64,000 nt of DNA from Methanococcoides sp. GTDB taxonomy: Archaea; Halobacteriota; Methanosarcinia; Methanosarcinales; Methanosarcinaceae. Made by a program: the position numbers and the translations under genes. Under the pieces are notes generated by a model, which saw nothing but the letters and a program-made list of their open reading frames with translations, ran no database searches and was not told the origin of the DNA. The first letter of the stretch is position 1; every line of letters starts with the position of its first letter. This document shows, in pieces, positions 36,891-46,966 of this stretch. The stretch spans positions 1-64,000 of the forward strand of contig JAIORJ010000204.1 in assembly GCA_021108185.1 (NCBI GenBank), read 5' to 3'.

Positions 36891-38030
36891 TTACTTAACC
36901 GCTTTTGCAAGGTCCTTCAAAAATAGTTCTATCGTTTCATTTTTGATGTGAGGCATTATAACGATCCTAAGAGCACGGGGATCACGTGTAATAGATACAT
37001 GCCATCCATGTTCATCAAGCAATTTTTTTCTCACAAGATCAGCTTCAGGAACATCCAATGCAACAATATTCAAAACCGGATCGATGACAGTACCTATACC
37101 TAGTTTATCTGCACCTTCAACCAATTTTTTTGTGACAGACATACAGTCTGAAACAACTTTTTTGTAACCTTCTCTTCCAAGATGTTTCATGACAGCATAA
37201 GTTGAAGCCACTGCTGCACCACTTCGAGTTCCTGTTAGTGAATATTGTTTATTGACGCTTAAATAAGGTGTGTGTATCTCAAGACATTCAAAATATTCAG
37301 GTTCTTTGAACAAGAGACCACCTGAAGGGATAGTGCTAAGAGCCATTTTATGAGGATCTATTGTCATTGAAGTTACGCCTTCAAGTTTAAAATCATATGT
37401 ATAATCAAGATCCATAAAAGGAATTACAAAACCACCAAATGCTGCATCGACGTGCAAAAAAATATCTTTTTCAATAGCTATCTCTGATAATTCATTGATG
37501 GGATCAAGCTGGCCGAATTCTGTGGTACCTGCAATACCAACAAGACCAATTGTGTTTTTATCAATAAGTGAACTTACAGAATCCAGGTCAACTTTAAGCA
37601 AATTATCAAGAGAAGCTTTTCTAATCTCGATACCTGAAAGGTTTGCAACTTTATCGAATGAAAAATGAGCTGATTGAGGCATTATGATATTAGCCTTTGA
37701 AATATCACGCCGAAAATTTGTCATTGACCTTATTGCTTGTATATTAGATTCGGTTCCTCCGGTTGTTATATACCCAGCTTTTTCAGGAGAATTTTTGTGA
37801 TGCAACATTTCTCCAAACATACCAAGAACTTGTCTTTCAAGATCGAATGTACCAGGGAAAAGACCTGGATCTCCCATATTTGACTCTATGAATTGTGTAT
37901 GTGCTAAAACTGCAATTTCATGTGGATAAGTACACATTGAACTTAGAACACGCTCATAACTTGTATCAGCGGATTTGGCTTTTTTAAGAAATGCTAATAT
38001 TTCTTCTTTTGTTTTGCCGTTTTCTTCCAT
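36891..38030 (-). CDS. mfnA: L-tyrosine/L-aspartate decarboxylase MfnA
   Basis: The 379-residue PLP enzyme of decarboxylase group II has [13 protein letters not shown] and the cofactor lysine in [16 protein letters not shown]. The [13 protein letters not shown]-type loop is present as [15 protein letters not shown]. In methanogens MfnA makes tyramine for methanofuran; it can also decarboxylate aspartate to beta-alanine for CoA. Length and motifs are normal. It borders the replication origin and is transcribed away from it. Confidence 0.93.
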   Translation of the reverse strand: MEENGKTKEEILAFLKKAKSADTSYERVLSSMCTYPHEIAVLAHTQFIESNMGDPGLFPGTFDLERQVLGMFGEMLHHKNSPEKAGYITTGGTESNIQAIRSMTNFRRDISKANIIMPQSAHFSFDKVANLSGIEIRKASLDNLLKVDLDSVSSLIDKNTIGLVGIAGTTEFGQLDPINELSEIAIEKDIFLHVDAAFGGFVIPFMDLDYTYDFKLEGVTSMTIDPHKMALSTIPSGGLLFKEPEYFECLEIHTPYLSVNKQYSLTGTRSGAAVASTYAVMKHLGREGYKKVVSDCMSVTKKLVEGADKLGIGTVIDPVLNIVALDVPEADLVRKKLLDEHGWHVSITRDPRALRIVIMPHIKNETIELFLKDLAKAVK

Positions 38031-38315
38031 GAATTCTCAAGCTAATTACATACAACCTGTTTAAAATGATTGTGTTAAAATGTTCAAAAAATAGAGATGA
38101 ATATAGTTAATTCATAGATGAAGTTCTAAAATTTCGAATTTATTAATTCTTACGAATAACATTTTAATTTTATTAAAGTTATGATGAACAAAATAAAGAA
38201 CACAAAAAATATTAAATTAAATTATGGAACAAAATTTCAGGAAATAATTATGTGGCTTTATTTTAATGTTTAAATTTTTACAGAATTTTACTAAACTTAA
38301 ACTTGAGGAACTCTA

Positions 38316-38343
38316 GGGGTCACCCCATTGTTTCGACTGGAAC
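38316..38343 (-). promoter_or_regulatory. Origin recognition box 1
   Basis: The minus strand reads GTTCCAGTCGAAACAATGGG and continues GTGACCCC. It is the left-hand box, inverted relative to the others. Confidence 0.75.
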
Positions 38344-38468
38344 ATTTTAGTCAATTTTGGGAATTTGTTTCTAAACTTCTGGAAAGGTTTATTAACTATT
38401 AATTATATCTTTACAACACCTTCTTTTTTTAGTATTATAAAAAATATATCTCTTATTTTTTTTCTGCA

Positions 38469-38492
38469 CTCCAGTCGAAACCATAGGGTCAC
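38469..38492 (+). promoter_or_regulatory. Origin recognition box 2
   Basis: CTCCAGTCGAAACCATAGGG, then TCAC. It shares CCAGTCGAAAC and the G-string with box 1 in inverted orientation across the AT-rich stretch. Confidence 0.75.
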
Positions 38493-38505
38493 TGTTCTTT
38501 ATATA

Positions 38506-38529
38506 GTTTCCAAGGGAAACAAAGGGGTC
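38506..38529 (+). promoter_or_regulatory. Origin recognition box 3
   Basis: GTTTCCAAGGGAAACAAAGG, then GGTC. This is the closest to the general archaeal ORB form, TTTCC..GGAAAC followed by GGGGT. Confidence 0.75.
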
Positions 38530-38643
38530 TACTTCCAGAAGAAGTCTTTTTAACGTTTTTTGTTATAAAGCAGTTAATAAAAATTTTTTTAAAATAATTC
38601 GCTTGAACTTGTTCTACAAATTATATAGATAATTTTATAATAA

Positions 38644-38666
38644 ATTCCAGCCGAAACAAGGGGGTT
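38644..38666 (+). promoter_or_regulatory. Origin recognition box 4
   Basis: ATTCCAGCCGAAACAAGGGG, then GTT. A weaker fifth candidate on the minus strand (TTTCCAGTTGATGCAATG) lies at 38695-38715. Confidence 0.7.
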
Positions 38667-39070
38667 TTAACCATAAATCTTAATAAGGTCCACTTCCATT
38701 GCATCAACTGGAAATAATAAAGTTCACAAATTTTGGTTTTAAGATTTTAAAAAGTAATTTGTAATGCTCTGAAAAAATGGTATCTAAAGGTTTATTATGA
38801 TAATATTATGGGGTCATAAAAGAAAATCTTTGTTTGTAACTCTTTTTCTGCATTATTTATATTGTTTTTTGGTCTTAAGTTCATAAAAAAGTTTTAAGAC
38901 AAAAGTAATATCTTGAAAATTTAAATCGTTATTAATACATTAAAGGTATCTGAAAAAATTCCATTTAACATTCACTAAAAATTGGATTGTTTATTATGAT
39001 CTTGTCGTTAGAATAAATGTTGTTTCATAATTATTATTAATAAGTCTAAACTTATTGGAAGGTTCAAAAT

Positions 39071-40306
39071 ATGGAGAATAAATCATTAGGTGGATTATTT
39101 GAAGATTTATTGCAGAGTGAATCACTCTTTAAAAATAAGGAAGTTTTGAGACCTTCTTACACACCTGCCTCACTACCTCACAGAACCGAACAGGTAAACA
39201 ATCTTGCTACTATCCTTGTTTCTGCACTTAGGGGAGATACTCCATCAAATATTTTGATTTACGGGAAAACAGGTACAGGTAAAACAGCTGTTGCACGATA
39301 TGTTGGTATCGAACTAGAGAGGAAAAGTGAAGATCTGGATGTTCCATGTTCTGTACTCTATCTTAATTGTGAGGTTATCGATACACAATATAGGTTATTG
39401 GCAAATCTTGCTAAGCAGTTTGGTGAAGATATTCCAATGACAGGATGGCCTACCGATCAAGTATTTTCAAAATTCAAAGAAGCGATCGATTCTAAAAAGC
39501 AGGTTATAATGATCATTCTGGATGAGATCGATAAACTTGTGAAAAAGGGAGATGATGTTCTTTACAATCTTTCTCGTATAAACACCGATCTTAAAAATGC
39601 AAAGCTCAGTATGATAGGTATATCAAATGACCTCAAATTTACAGATTTTCTCGATCCAAGGGTAAAAAGTTCACTTGGAGAAGAAGAGATTATTTTCCCA
39701 CCATACGATGCTGAACAGATAAGCGATATCCTAAAACAAAGAGCAGCTATTGCATACAAGGATGATGTTCTTGACGAAATGGTCATTCCTTTGTGTTCTG
39801 CTTTTGCAGCACAGGAACATGGTGATGCAAGACGTGCACTGGATCTTCTAAGAGTCGCAGGTGAGCTTGCTGAACGTGATAACCAGGGTCATGTAGCGGA
39901 AGAGAATGTCAGAAGAGCTCAGGAAAAGATCGAGATCGATCGTGTCGTTGAAGTGGTCAGGACACTTCCGACACAATCAAAACTGTCCCTTTATAGTGTA
40001 ATGGTCCTGAGGGATAACGGACACAGAAATGTTACTACAGGAGAGGTCTACAACGTTTACCGTCAGTTATGTTTAAGTGTAGATATGGATATCCTGACAC
40101 AAAGAAGGGTCACTGATCTTATATCTGAACTGGATATGCTTGGTATTCTCAATGCAGTCGTAGTCAGTAAAGGACGTTATGGAAGGACAAAGGAAATAGT
40201 ATTGAGTGTTCCTATCGAAAGTACCAGGCGTGTTCTTCTGGAAGATTACAGGTTAGGAATGCTTGCAGACTTCAAACCAGTGATCACAGCACAGATGCAT
40301 CTGTGA
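39071..40306 (+). CDS. cdc6: Orc1/Cdc6 replication initiator
   Basis: This 411-residue AAA+ protein has Walker A IYGKTGTGKTAVARYV, Walker B VIMIILDEIDKL, sensor 1 MIGISNDLKF, sensor 2 GDARRALDLLRVAGELA and a C-terminal winged helix (about 310-411) that binds origin boxes. It initiates replication by binding the boxes immediately upstream and recruiting MCM. The ribosome site is GGAAGG. The adjacent boxes suggest it also controls its own promoter. Confidence 0.97.
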   Translation: MENKSLGGLFEDLLQSESLFKNKEVLRPSYTPASLPHRTEQVNNLATILVSALRGDTPSNILIYGKTGTGKTAVARYVGIELERKSEDLDVPCSVLYLNCEVIDTQYRLLANLAKQFGEDIPMTGWPTDQVFSKFKEAIDSKKQVIMIILDEIDKLVKKGDDVLYNLSRINTDLKNAKLSMIGISNDLKFTDFLDPRVKSSLGEEEIIFPPYDAEQISDILKQRAAIAYKDDVLDEMVIPLCSAFAAQEHGDARRALDLLRVAGELAERDNQGHVAEENVRRAQEKIEIDRVVEVVRTLPTQSKLSLYSVMVLRDNGHRNVTTGEVYNVYRQLCLSVDMDILTQRRVTDLISELDMLGILNAVVVSKGRYGRTKEIVLSVPIESTRRVLLEDYRLGMLADFKPVITAQMHL

Positions 40307-40356
40307 TGCATCAATTTTTAATTTGTTGTAAAAAAAGTGAAAAAATATAAGGATAT

Positions 40357-40911
40357 TTAGGATATGAGCAGTCTCAGATGACCCAGATATGGTATTCTGA
40401 ACTGTGCTGTTCCTATTATCCATTCTTCTTTAATAGGTTCATTATAGCTTATCTGGCCTTGCTGATCAAAATAGATGTTCGTTCTTATATTGTCACCTTT
40501 TGTGATATAACCACTGTGAGGAGCAGCAGGACCGTTAATCCACATAGGTTCTCCCTCTTCTACATAGTACATAGCCCGATGTATGATAGGTGTAACTCCT
40601 TCCTGACCATAAGGGCGGTATAGAATAACATCACCCTGCATTTTAAATGAAATATGTTCTGTAGAAGTATCCTGATTGGTTATTATCTGTGTCCGATCAA
40701 TACTTTTTATGAAAATAATGTCACCTATCTGCATATGTGGTTCCATGCTGCCGGATTCAACCGCAACCATAGGTGTCCACATTCCAAAAACGATCTGTGA
40801 GATCACTGCAAAAGCCAGTACAGCCAGAAGTACGGATGCAAGATCTCTTGTAATAGAGATCCAGAAATTCTCACTTGTTCTAAATGTGTGAAATGATTCT
40901 TGTAAGGTCAT
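40357..40911 (-). CDS. Signal peptidase I (archaeal/ER type)
   Basis: A 184-residue protein with one N-terminal membrane helix (DLASVLLAVLAFAVISQIVF) and the catalytic serine in VAVESGSMEPHM. Box with IGDIIFIKS, then IIHRAMYYVEEGE with the histidine that replaces the bacterial lysine in SEC11-type enzymes, and the KGDNIRTN box. It cleaves secretory signal peptides outside the membrane. It is convergent with orc1/cdc6. Confidence 0.92.
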   Translation of the reverse strand: MTLQESFHTFRTSENFWISITRDLASVLLAVLAFAVISQIVFGMWTPMVAVESGSMEPHMQIGDIIFIKSIDRTQIITNQDTSTEHISFKMQGDVILYRPYGQEGVTPIIHRAMYYVEEGEPMWINGPAAPHSGYITKGDNIRTNIYFDQQGQISYNEPIKEEWIIGTAQFRIPYLGHLRLLIS

Positions 40912-41112
40912 ATTGATCCAAAAGAAGAAAGTATCTGATTGGTTAAAAGAATATTGTATTTAGGCCTTATCTATTATCTTCGTACGTAGCATTTTTATTT
41001 GTAGGAATGCTTTTGTTACCACGACTCAAATTTTGCTCATGGATATTCGTAGTTTCGTCAACTTCGATCTGAGCTTCAATTTCAGTTCTATCATTTCATT
41101 TCAGGCCATATT

Positions 41113-42738
41113 ATGAAAGAGATCAAGGCGCAGGAAGTTTTTTTGGAAGCGGGTTATCAGATAAGCCCTAAAGCTGTGGAAATGATCACCTCACATAGTG
41201 CACCAAATGACCTTATTTCCTATATACTCGAAAATGTGGATGAATCCCTTTTTGTCATTGAAGCTGAACATATTGATATTGAGAGTTTTGAAAAAGAATA
41301 TCCGGACCTTCCAAAGGAATGTCTTGATGAGGTACCGTGTTCCAATGATACTTCAACATCTCAAGTATCCTCAGTTCCTTCGACCCGATCTTCTGCACGG
41401 TCTTCAATATCCTCAACACCTTCTCCAACATCATCTTCAGCCACTTTACGAGATGAAAGATGTTTTAGTGACTCCAACGAGCAGGTGAACAATATCAATA
41501 TCATGTCTGACATTACAGATATGTCGACCTGTGTTGGTGAGTACATGGAATTTGTCCAGTATTTCAGGAACCGTTACACTAAACTGAGTAATATCATACG
41601 TGGAAGGGTCACCGCCCGACCTATTGAAAGCCTTAACAAGAACCGGAAACAAAGTAGCGGCATAAAGCGTGGAGGCGGTGGGGATTATAATGAGGCATCT
41701 ATCATAGGGATGGTGTCTGAGATAAGGACCACTGCCAATGGTCACAAGATGCTACAATTGGAAGACCCCACAGGTTCATTTCCGGTGCTGGTGCATCAGG
41801 CGGAAAAGGACCTGTTCGAGGAAGCGAGCAAACTCGTTCTCGATGAGGTCATCGGTATAACCGGCTCAATGACCAATGATGGTAGTCTTCTGATCGCGAA
41901 AAAGCTGGTATTTCCAGACCTTCCCAATATCCCTAACAGGAGAGAAGGTACCTGGGGCAAAGCGATCTTCACATCAGATATCCATGTAGGTAGCTCTACT
42001 TTTCTTGAGGAAGAGTGGTGCGGTTTTCTTGATTTCCTTAATGGCAGGACCGATAATGAGCAGCTGAAAAAAATGTCTGAGGAAATACGTTTTCTTGTGG
42101 TTGCAGGTGATCTTGTTGATGGTATTGGCATATTCCCGGGACAGGAACATGAGCTTGATATACTTGATGTTTATGACCAGTATAGAAAAGCTGCTGAGTA
42201 TTTCGATCAGGTACCTGAACATATAAAGATTATCATTTCTCCCGGTAACCACGATGCGGTCAGGCAGGCAGAACCCCAGCCACGTTTTCCGGAGCGTATC
42301 ACTTCCCTTTTTTCTGACAGGATAACGTTTGTGGGAAATCCTGCACTTGTCGACCTTGATGGTGTCAAGGTCCTGATGTATCATGGACGTTCCATAGATG
42401 ATCTGGTAGCATCTGTTCCGGGAGTTTCCTATCAGGAACCTGAAAAAGCTATGGCGGAAATGGTAAAAAGAAGACATCTTTCCCCAATATATGGGAGCAG
42501 GGTTTCCATTGCACCGGAAAAACAGGACCATTTCGTCATTGACCCGGTACCCGATATACTGCATTGTGGTCATGTACATACTATTGGTGTTGGCAATTAC
42601 AAGAGTGTCCTTCTTATAAATTCAGGCACATGGCAGTCTCAAACAGAGTTCCAGAAAAGGGTTAATTTAATGCCTACTCCTGCAAAGGTTCCGGTGGTGG
42701 ACCTATCTACTCTCAGGACAACCCTTCTTCAGTTCTAA
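41113..42738 (+). CDS. DNA polymerase D small subunit DP1 (exonuclease)
   Basis: The 541 residues show an N-terminal helical domain (about 1-75), a Ser/Thr-rich linker (about 80-120), an OB fold (VSEIRTTANGHKMLQLEDPTG), and a calcineurin-like phosphoesterase core with FTSDIHVGSST, VAGDLVDGIG, SPGNHDAV, MYHGRSIDD and HCGHVHTIG. It is the proofreading 3'-5' exonuclease and partner of DP2, which is not in the window. Length is normal for methanogens. Confidence 0.95.
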   Translation: MKEIKAQEVFLEAGYQISPKAVEMITSHSAPNDLISYILENVDESLFVIEAEHIDIESFEKEYPDLPKECLDEVPCSNDTSTSQVSSVPSTRSSARSSISSTPSPTSSSATLRDERCFSDSNEQVNNINIMSDITDMSTCVGEYMEFVQYFRNRYTKLSNIIRGRVTARPIESLNKNRKQSSGIKRGGGGDYNEASIIGMVSEIRTTANGHKMLQLEDPTGSFPVLVHQAEKDLFEEASKLVLDEVIGITGSMTNDGSLLIAKKLVFPDLPNIPNRREGTWGKAIFTSDIHVGSSTFLEEEWCGFLDFLNGRTDNEQLKKMSEEIRFLVVAGDLVDGIGIFPGQEHELDILDVYDQYRKAAEYFDQVPEHIKIIISPGNHDAVRQAEPQPRFPERITSLFSDRITFVGNPALVDLDGVKVLMYHGRSIDDLVASVPGVSYQEPEKAMAEMVKRRHLSPIYGSRVSIAPEKQDHFVIDPVPDILHCGHVHTIGVGNYKSVLLINSGTWQSQTEFQKRVNLMPTPAKVPVVDLSTLRTTLLQF

Positions 42739-42817
42739 TAATTTTATTAGAATATATGAGGAAAAATTTAAGCTATCTTTCTATTTCCGATTACTATATA
42801 TACTGCAAAAAGGAAGT

Positions 42818-43777
42818 ATGCATCAAATGTCTTTAAAAGATAAGGAAGATCTGATGGTCCTTCCTGAGATAACTGATTTTGAAAGTTTGCTAAAAAAGCA
42901 AAAGTACAGTCTTGCAGGCACTCATTCAGCTGTTAAGACATGTCTTTGGCTTAGCCGTTCAATAAAAGATCAAGGTGACTGTTATAAGTCAAAGTTCTAT
43001 GGCATAACCTCTCATTGTTGTTTACAAATGACACCCACACTGAGATGCAATCAGCGTTGTTTACATTGCTGGAGGCCTACTGAGGTCGAAGTATCTCTTC
43101 CAAATAATTGGGATTCTCCAGTGGAAATAGTGGGGTCATCAATAAAGGCCCAGCGAAAATTGATCACAGGATTTGGACATTCAGCACCAAGAGAGCGCTG
43201 GATAGAAGCCAATGAACCAAAACATGTCGCTATCTCTCTTTCAGGTGAACCTACATTGTATCCGTATCTTCCTGAACTTGTAGAAGAGTATGAAAGCCAG
43301 GGATTCAGTACATTTGTTGTAAGTAATGGTACTGTTCCTGAAATGATGGAAAGGATAGAACCTTCACAGCTTTACATGAGCCTGGATGCGCCTGACAAAG
43401 AGACGTATGAAAAGGTTTGTTTACCGAAATCTCCCGCACTGTGGGATAAGATCAACAGGTCTCTTGAGATCCTTGGAACAAAAAGCAACAGGAAGGCTAT
43501 TCGCATAACACTTGTCAAAGGTGTGAATATGTTTGACGCGGCAGGTTATGCCCGACTTATTGAAAAGGCAGACCCGGATTACATTGAGGTCAAGGCGTAT
43601 ATGCATCTGGGCTATTCTAGAGGCCGTCTTCCACGTGAAGCCATGCCTGCACACGATGAGGTTCTGGAATTTGCAAAAGAGATCGCTGGTCACATTGGAT
43701 ACAGTGTTGCAGATGATGTGGAAGTTAGCCGTATAGTTCTGCTCTCGAAAGACGGAAAAGTTTCAGATCTTGAGTAA
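42818..43777 (+). CDS. taw1: 4-demethylwyosine synthase (TYW1/Taw1), radical SAM
   Basis: A 319-residue radical SAM enzyme with MTPTLRCNQRCLHCWRP (CxxxCxxCW cluster motif), EPKHVAISLSGEPTLYPYL and VSNGTVPEMM. It builds the tricyclic base of wyosine at G37 of tRNA-Phe using pyruvate. The N-terminal extra cysteines (CLWLSRSIK, ITSHCCLQM) may hold a second cluster, as in known Taw1. AAAAGGAAG precedes the ATG closely; the ATG at the fourth codon is also possible. Confidence 0.95.
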   Translation: MHQMSLKDKEDLMVLPEITDFESLLKKQKYSLAGTHSAVKTCLWLSRSIKDQGDCYKSKFYGITSHCCLQMTPTLRCNQRCLHCWRPTEVEVSLPNNWDSPVEIVGSSIKAQRKLITGFGHSAPRERWIEANEPKHVAISLSGEPTLYPYLPELVEEYESQGFSTFVVSNGTVPEMMERIEPSQLYMSLDAPDKETYEKVCLPKSPALWDKINRSLEILGTKSNRKAIRITLVKGVNMFDAAGYARLIEKADPDYIEVKAYMHLGYSRGRLPREAMPAHDEVLEFAKEIAGHIGYSVADDVEVSRIVLLSKDGKVSDLE

Positions 43778-43943
43778 AATTCAGACAAAGGTTATGTAAC
43801 CAGTCATAACCTATATTTATATCCTTGTTCACATAGGTACACCTGTATAGCTAATAGCATCAATGTTCAATGTAGAACATAATCATCAGGTTGCAAGCTG
43901 CAACTATAATTCCGATTGATCCTAATTATGGAGTATTCCTACA

Positions 43944-45188
43944 ATGGCTGAACAATCTTCACATCAGAAATACGAGTTTAAAAAGAAACTGGAATCGTTA
44001 AGGGGAAAAAAAGGTCGTGGTACCGAACTTATTTCTCTGTACATACCTCCTGATAAACAGATCTCAGATGTTGTATCACAGCTTAGGAACGAACATAGCC
44101 AGGCTTCCAATATCAAATCCAAGCTCACCAAGACCAATGTGCAGGGAGCCATCGATTCTATTATGTCAAGGCTCAGGTATGGTACAGTTCCGGAGAACGG
44201 GATCGTATATTTTACTGGTGCGGTAGATGTTGGTGCGAACAAGACCAACATGGAGACCACCATTGTTGAGCCACCACAACCCATTATCACTTACAGATAT
44301 CACTGCGATTCCTCCTTTTTCCTTACCCCATTGGAAGAGATGTTGAAGGAAGCAAAGACCTATGGTCTGCTTGTATTGGACAGGCGTGAAGCTACGGTAG
44401 GACTTCTCACAGGTAAACAGATAGAAGCATTCCGAAAACTTACTTCCACTGTACCCGGGAAACAGAGAAAAGGTGGTCAGAGTGCTCACAGGTTCCAGCA
44501 ATTGAGACTTATTGCCATACATGATTTCTACAAACGCATTGGAGATGCTGCAAGTGAGGTCTTCCTTGCAGTGGACCAGAAAGATTTCGAAGGCGTGCTT
44601 ATAGGTGGTCCGTCACCCACAAAGGAAGAGTTCGAATCAGGTAATTTCTTCCACCATGAGATCGAGAAGAAGGTCCTTGGGCTTTTTGATGTCGCATACA
44701 CCGATGAATCCGGTCTTCCCGAACTCGTGAATGCTGCGGGCGAGAGACTTGAAGACCTTGATCTCATGGTTGAAAAGAAGCTGATGCAACAGTTCTTCAG
44801 GGAATTGGTATCAGATTCCGGCAAAGCGACCTATGGTGAGGATAATGTTCGTGAGAACCTAATAATAGGTGCTGTGGACATATTGCTGATATCCGAGGAC
44901 CTCAGAGCTGTAAGGGAAACTGTCAAGTGTACTTCTTGTGATTATGAGAAGAAGACCAGCCGTGATTTCAAGCCCGGGGACAGCAGTTCTCCTACTGGCA
45001 ACTGCCCGAAATGTGGTTCTTATCTTGAGATCACTGAAAAGGTGGATGTCGTTGATCAACTGTCTGAGATATGTGACCAAATGGGCACAAGGGTGGAGTT
45101 CATATCCACTGATTTCGAGGAAGGTTCACAACTGTTGAAAGCTTTTGGCGGCGTTGTAGCGATATTGCGCTTCAACACAGGTATCTGA
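43944..45188 (+). CDS. prf1: Peptide chain release factor aRF1
   Basis: The 414-residue protein has NIKSKLTKTN (the NIKS stop-codon reading motif, near residue 56), KGGQSAHRFQQLR (the GGQ motif that releases the peptide), and a C-terminal domain with a zinc-ribbon-like insert (CTSCDYEKK...CPKCGSYLEI). It recognises all three stop codons in archaea and therefore competes with pyrrolysyl-tRNA at UAG. This is relevant to the RNA ligase gene in this window. It precedes argS by 20 bases. Confidence 0.97.
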   Translation: MAEQSSHQKYEFKKKLESLRGKKGRGTELISLYIPPDKQISDVVSQLRNEHSQASNIKSKLTKTNVQGAIDSIMSRLRYGTVPENGIVYFTGAVDVGANKTNMETTIVEPPQPIITYRYHCDSSFFLTPLEEMLKEAKTYGLLVLDRREATVGLLTGKQIEAFRKLTSTVPGKQRKGGQSAHRFQQLRLIAIHDFYKRIGDAASEVFLAVDQKDFEGVLIGGPSPTKEEFESGNFFHHEIEKKVLGLFDVAYTDESGLPELVNAAGERLEDLDLMVEKKLMQQFFRELVSDSGKATYGEDNVRENLIIGAVDILLISEDLRAVRETVKCTSCDYEKKTSRDFKPGDSSSPTGNCPKCGSYLEITEKVDVVDQLSEICDQMGTRVEFISTDFEEGSQLLKAFGGVVAILRFNTGI

Positions 45189-45208
45189 GTTAATTAAAGG
45201 TGATCATC

Positions 45209-46912
45209 TTGTTTTTGAATTTTATAGATCAGGTTACAAGTATACTGAACGATGCTGTCAGGTCAGCAGGTTTTGAAGCAGACGATATGGAGCTTGGTCC
45301 TTCACAGCACGCAGACCTATCTTCAAGAATAGCATTCAGGTTAGCTTCTGTTGCAAAGCAGAGCCCGAAGGATGTTGCTGAGAAGATAGCAGGCGAAATT
45401 GTGATACCTAAAGACTCTTTCGTAGAGAAAGTTGAGGCATTGGGCCCCTATTTGAATATCTGGGCAAGCCGTAATTTCATTGAGGGCACAGTTCTGGCGA
45501 TAAGGGAGCAAAAGGAAGCCTTTGGGGGCAATTTCTCTGAGGGCAGGATATTGCTCGAGCACACTTCAGCCAATCCTAATGGTCCGCTCCATGTGGGTCA
45601 CATAAGGAATTCAATAATCGGTGATACTCTCGGGCGTATTCTCAAACGTGCAGGGTATGATGTGGAACTTCAATATTACGTTAATGATATGGGTCGTCAG
45701 ATAGCAATAGTCTCCTGGGCCCTTGGCCATTTCGAGTTTGATGAGAGCTCCAAGCCTGACCATGCCATTGCGGATGTTTATATAAAAGCAAATGCGGAGC
45801 TCAATGCTCATCCTGAAAAGGTCGCTGAGATCGACAAGCTCATGCAGCTTGTTGAAAAAGGGGATGCAGCTACCATCGAAACTTTCGATAAGGCTGTCGG
45901 TCTGGCAGTTTCCGGCATCAAGGAAACGCTCAAGAAGATGAATGTGGCACATGACGAGTTCCCGAAGGAATCCAGTTTCATCAGGTCCGGCGATGTTTCA
46001 AGGATAGTTGAAGAGATAAAGGCCACAGGTCGCACAGAGATCGACAACGGTGCACTTGTTGTAGATCTTAAGGACTACGGATTTGAAAAGACACTGGTGA
46101 TACAGCGTACGGACGGCACATCCCTTTACACCACACGTGATCTTGCATATCATGAATGGAAAGGCGAACGTGCGGACAGGATCATCGATGTGTTCGGAGC
46201 AGACCATAAATTGATATCCGGTCAGCTCAAGGCCACACTCAATGCAATAGGCAAGAAAGAGCCTGAATTCGTTATCTTTGAATTCGTATCCCTTCCGGAA
46301 GGCTCAATGAGCACAAGAAGTGGTAAGTTCATCAGTGCTGATGAACTACTGGACCAGATAAAGACACAGGCGTATAAAGAAGTGGACAAGCGCCGCCCGG
46401 AGATGCCTGATGATTTCAAGGCAGATGTGGCTGAGATCGTGGGAATTGGTGCGGTGAGATACGATATCGTAAAAGTATCACCTGAAAAATCCACAGTGTT
46501 CGACTGGAAAGAAGCCCTTGACTTTGAAAAACAGGGTGGGCCATTTATTCAGTACTCACATGCACGTGCATGTAGCATTCTCCAGAAAGCTAAGGATGAA
46601 GGTCTTTGGAAGCCGGAAGAACCTATCAATGTTGCTCTTCTTGTGGAAGATTCTGAAGTTTCTCTCATTAAGAAAATGGCAATGTTCGACAACATGCTCG
46701 ATCAATGTGCAAAAGAGCTCAGACCTCACACGTTCGCTATCTATGCAAGAGAACTTGCCGATGCGTTCAACCAGTTCTACCGCTTTGTATCTGTCTTGAA
46801 TGCAGAGGATGAACAATTACGTTCAAGCCGTATTGCTCTGGTGGATTGTGCAAGAATGGTTCTTGCCAATACTCTGGACACTCTTGGATTGGGCGCACCT
46901 GAATCCATGTAA
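45209..46912 (+). CDS. argS: Arginyl-tRNA synthetase
   Basis: The 567-residue class I synthetase has the N-terminal Add1 domain, SANPNGPLHVGHIRNSIIGD with HVGH as the HIGH motif, YYVNDMGRQIA, RTDGTSLYTTRDLAYH and a C-terminal DALR anticodon domain (FIQYSHARACSIL onward). TTG at 45209 is chosen as start because GGTGAT lies just upstream and the resulting MFLNF start suits the family; the GTG at 45200 is part of the ribosome site. A normal-length, essential enzyme. Confidence 0.96.
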   Translation: MFLNFIDQVTSILNDAVRSAGFEADDMELGPSQHADLSSRIAFRLASVAKQSPKDVAEKIAGEIVIPKDSFVEKVEALGPYLNIWASRNFIEGTVLAIREQKEAFGGNFSEGRILLEHTSANPNGPLHVGHIRNSIIGDTLGRILKRAGYDVELQYYVNDMGRQIAIVSWALGHFEFDESSKPDHAIADVYIKANAELNAHPEKVAEIDKLMQLVEKGDAATIETFDKAVGLAVSGIKETLKKMNVAHDEFPKESSFIRSGDVSRIVEEIKATGRTEIDNGALVVDLKDYGFEKTLVIQRTDGTSLYTTRDLAYHEWKGERADRIIDVFGADHKLISGQLKATLNAIGKKEPEFVIFEFVSLPEGSMSTRSGKFISADELLDQIKTQAYKEVDKRRPEMPDDFKADVAEIVGIGAVRYDIVKVSPEKSTVFDWKEALDFEKQGGPFIQYSHARACSILQKAKDEGLWKPEEPINVALLVEDSEVSLIKKMAMFDNMLDQCAKELRPHTFAIYARELADAFNQFYRFVSVLNAEDEQLRSSRIALVDCARMVLANTLDTLGLGAPESM

Positions 46913-46966
46913 GTATTGCAGGAATGGATGTAGATCAACAAAAATGAGATAGACGGAGAATGAAGA

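Larger units (their letters stand above)
38031..39070. other. Replication origin (oriC) region next to orc1/cdc6
   Basis: About 1 kb without genes, very AT-rich, between mfnA and orc1/cdc6. It contains at least four matches to the archaeal origin recognition box (pattern TTCCAG-CGAAAC then GGGGT). One at 38316-38343 points left; three at 38469, 38506 and 38644 point right. They flank an A/T-rich stretch (38344-38468) that fits a duplex-unwinding element. This is the classical archaeal arrangement. Base-composition skew was not computed. Confidence 0.85.

Noticed and set aside
38031-39070. CRISPR array or insertion remnant in the repeat-containing AT-rich region
   Set aside because: The repeats are few, degenerate, unevenly spaced and in both orientations, as expected for origin boxes and not for CRISPR.
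41974-42579. A 201-codon minus-strand frame opposite the PolD small subunit
   Set aside because: Mirror of the phosphoesterase core; no motif or ribosome site.
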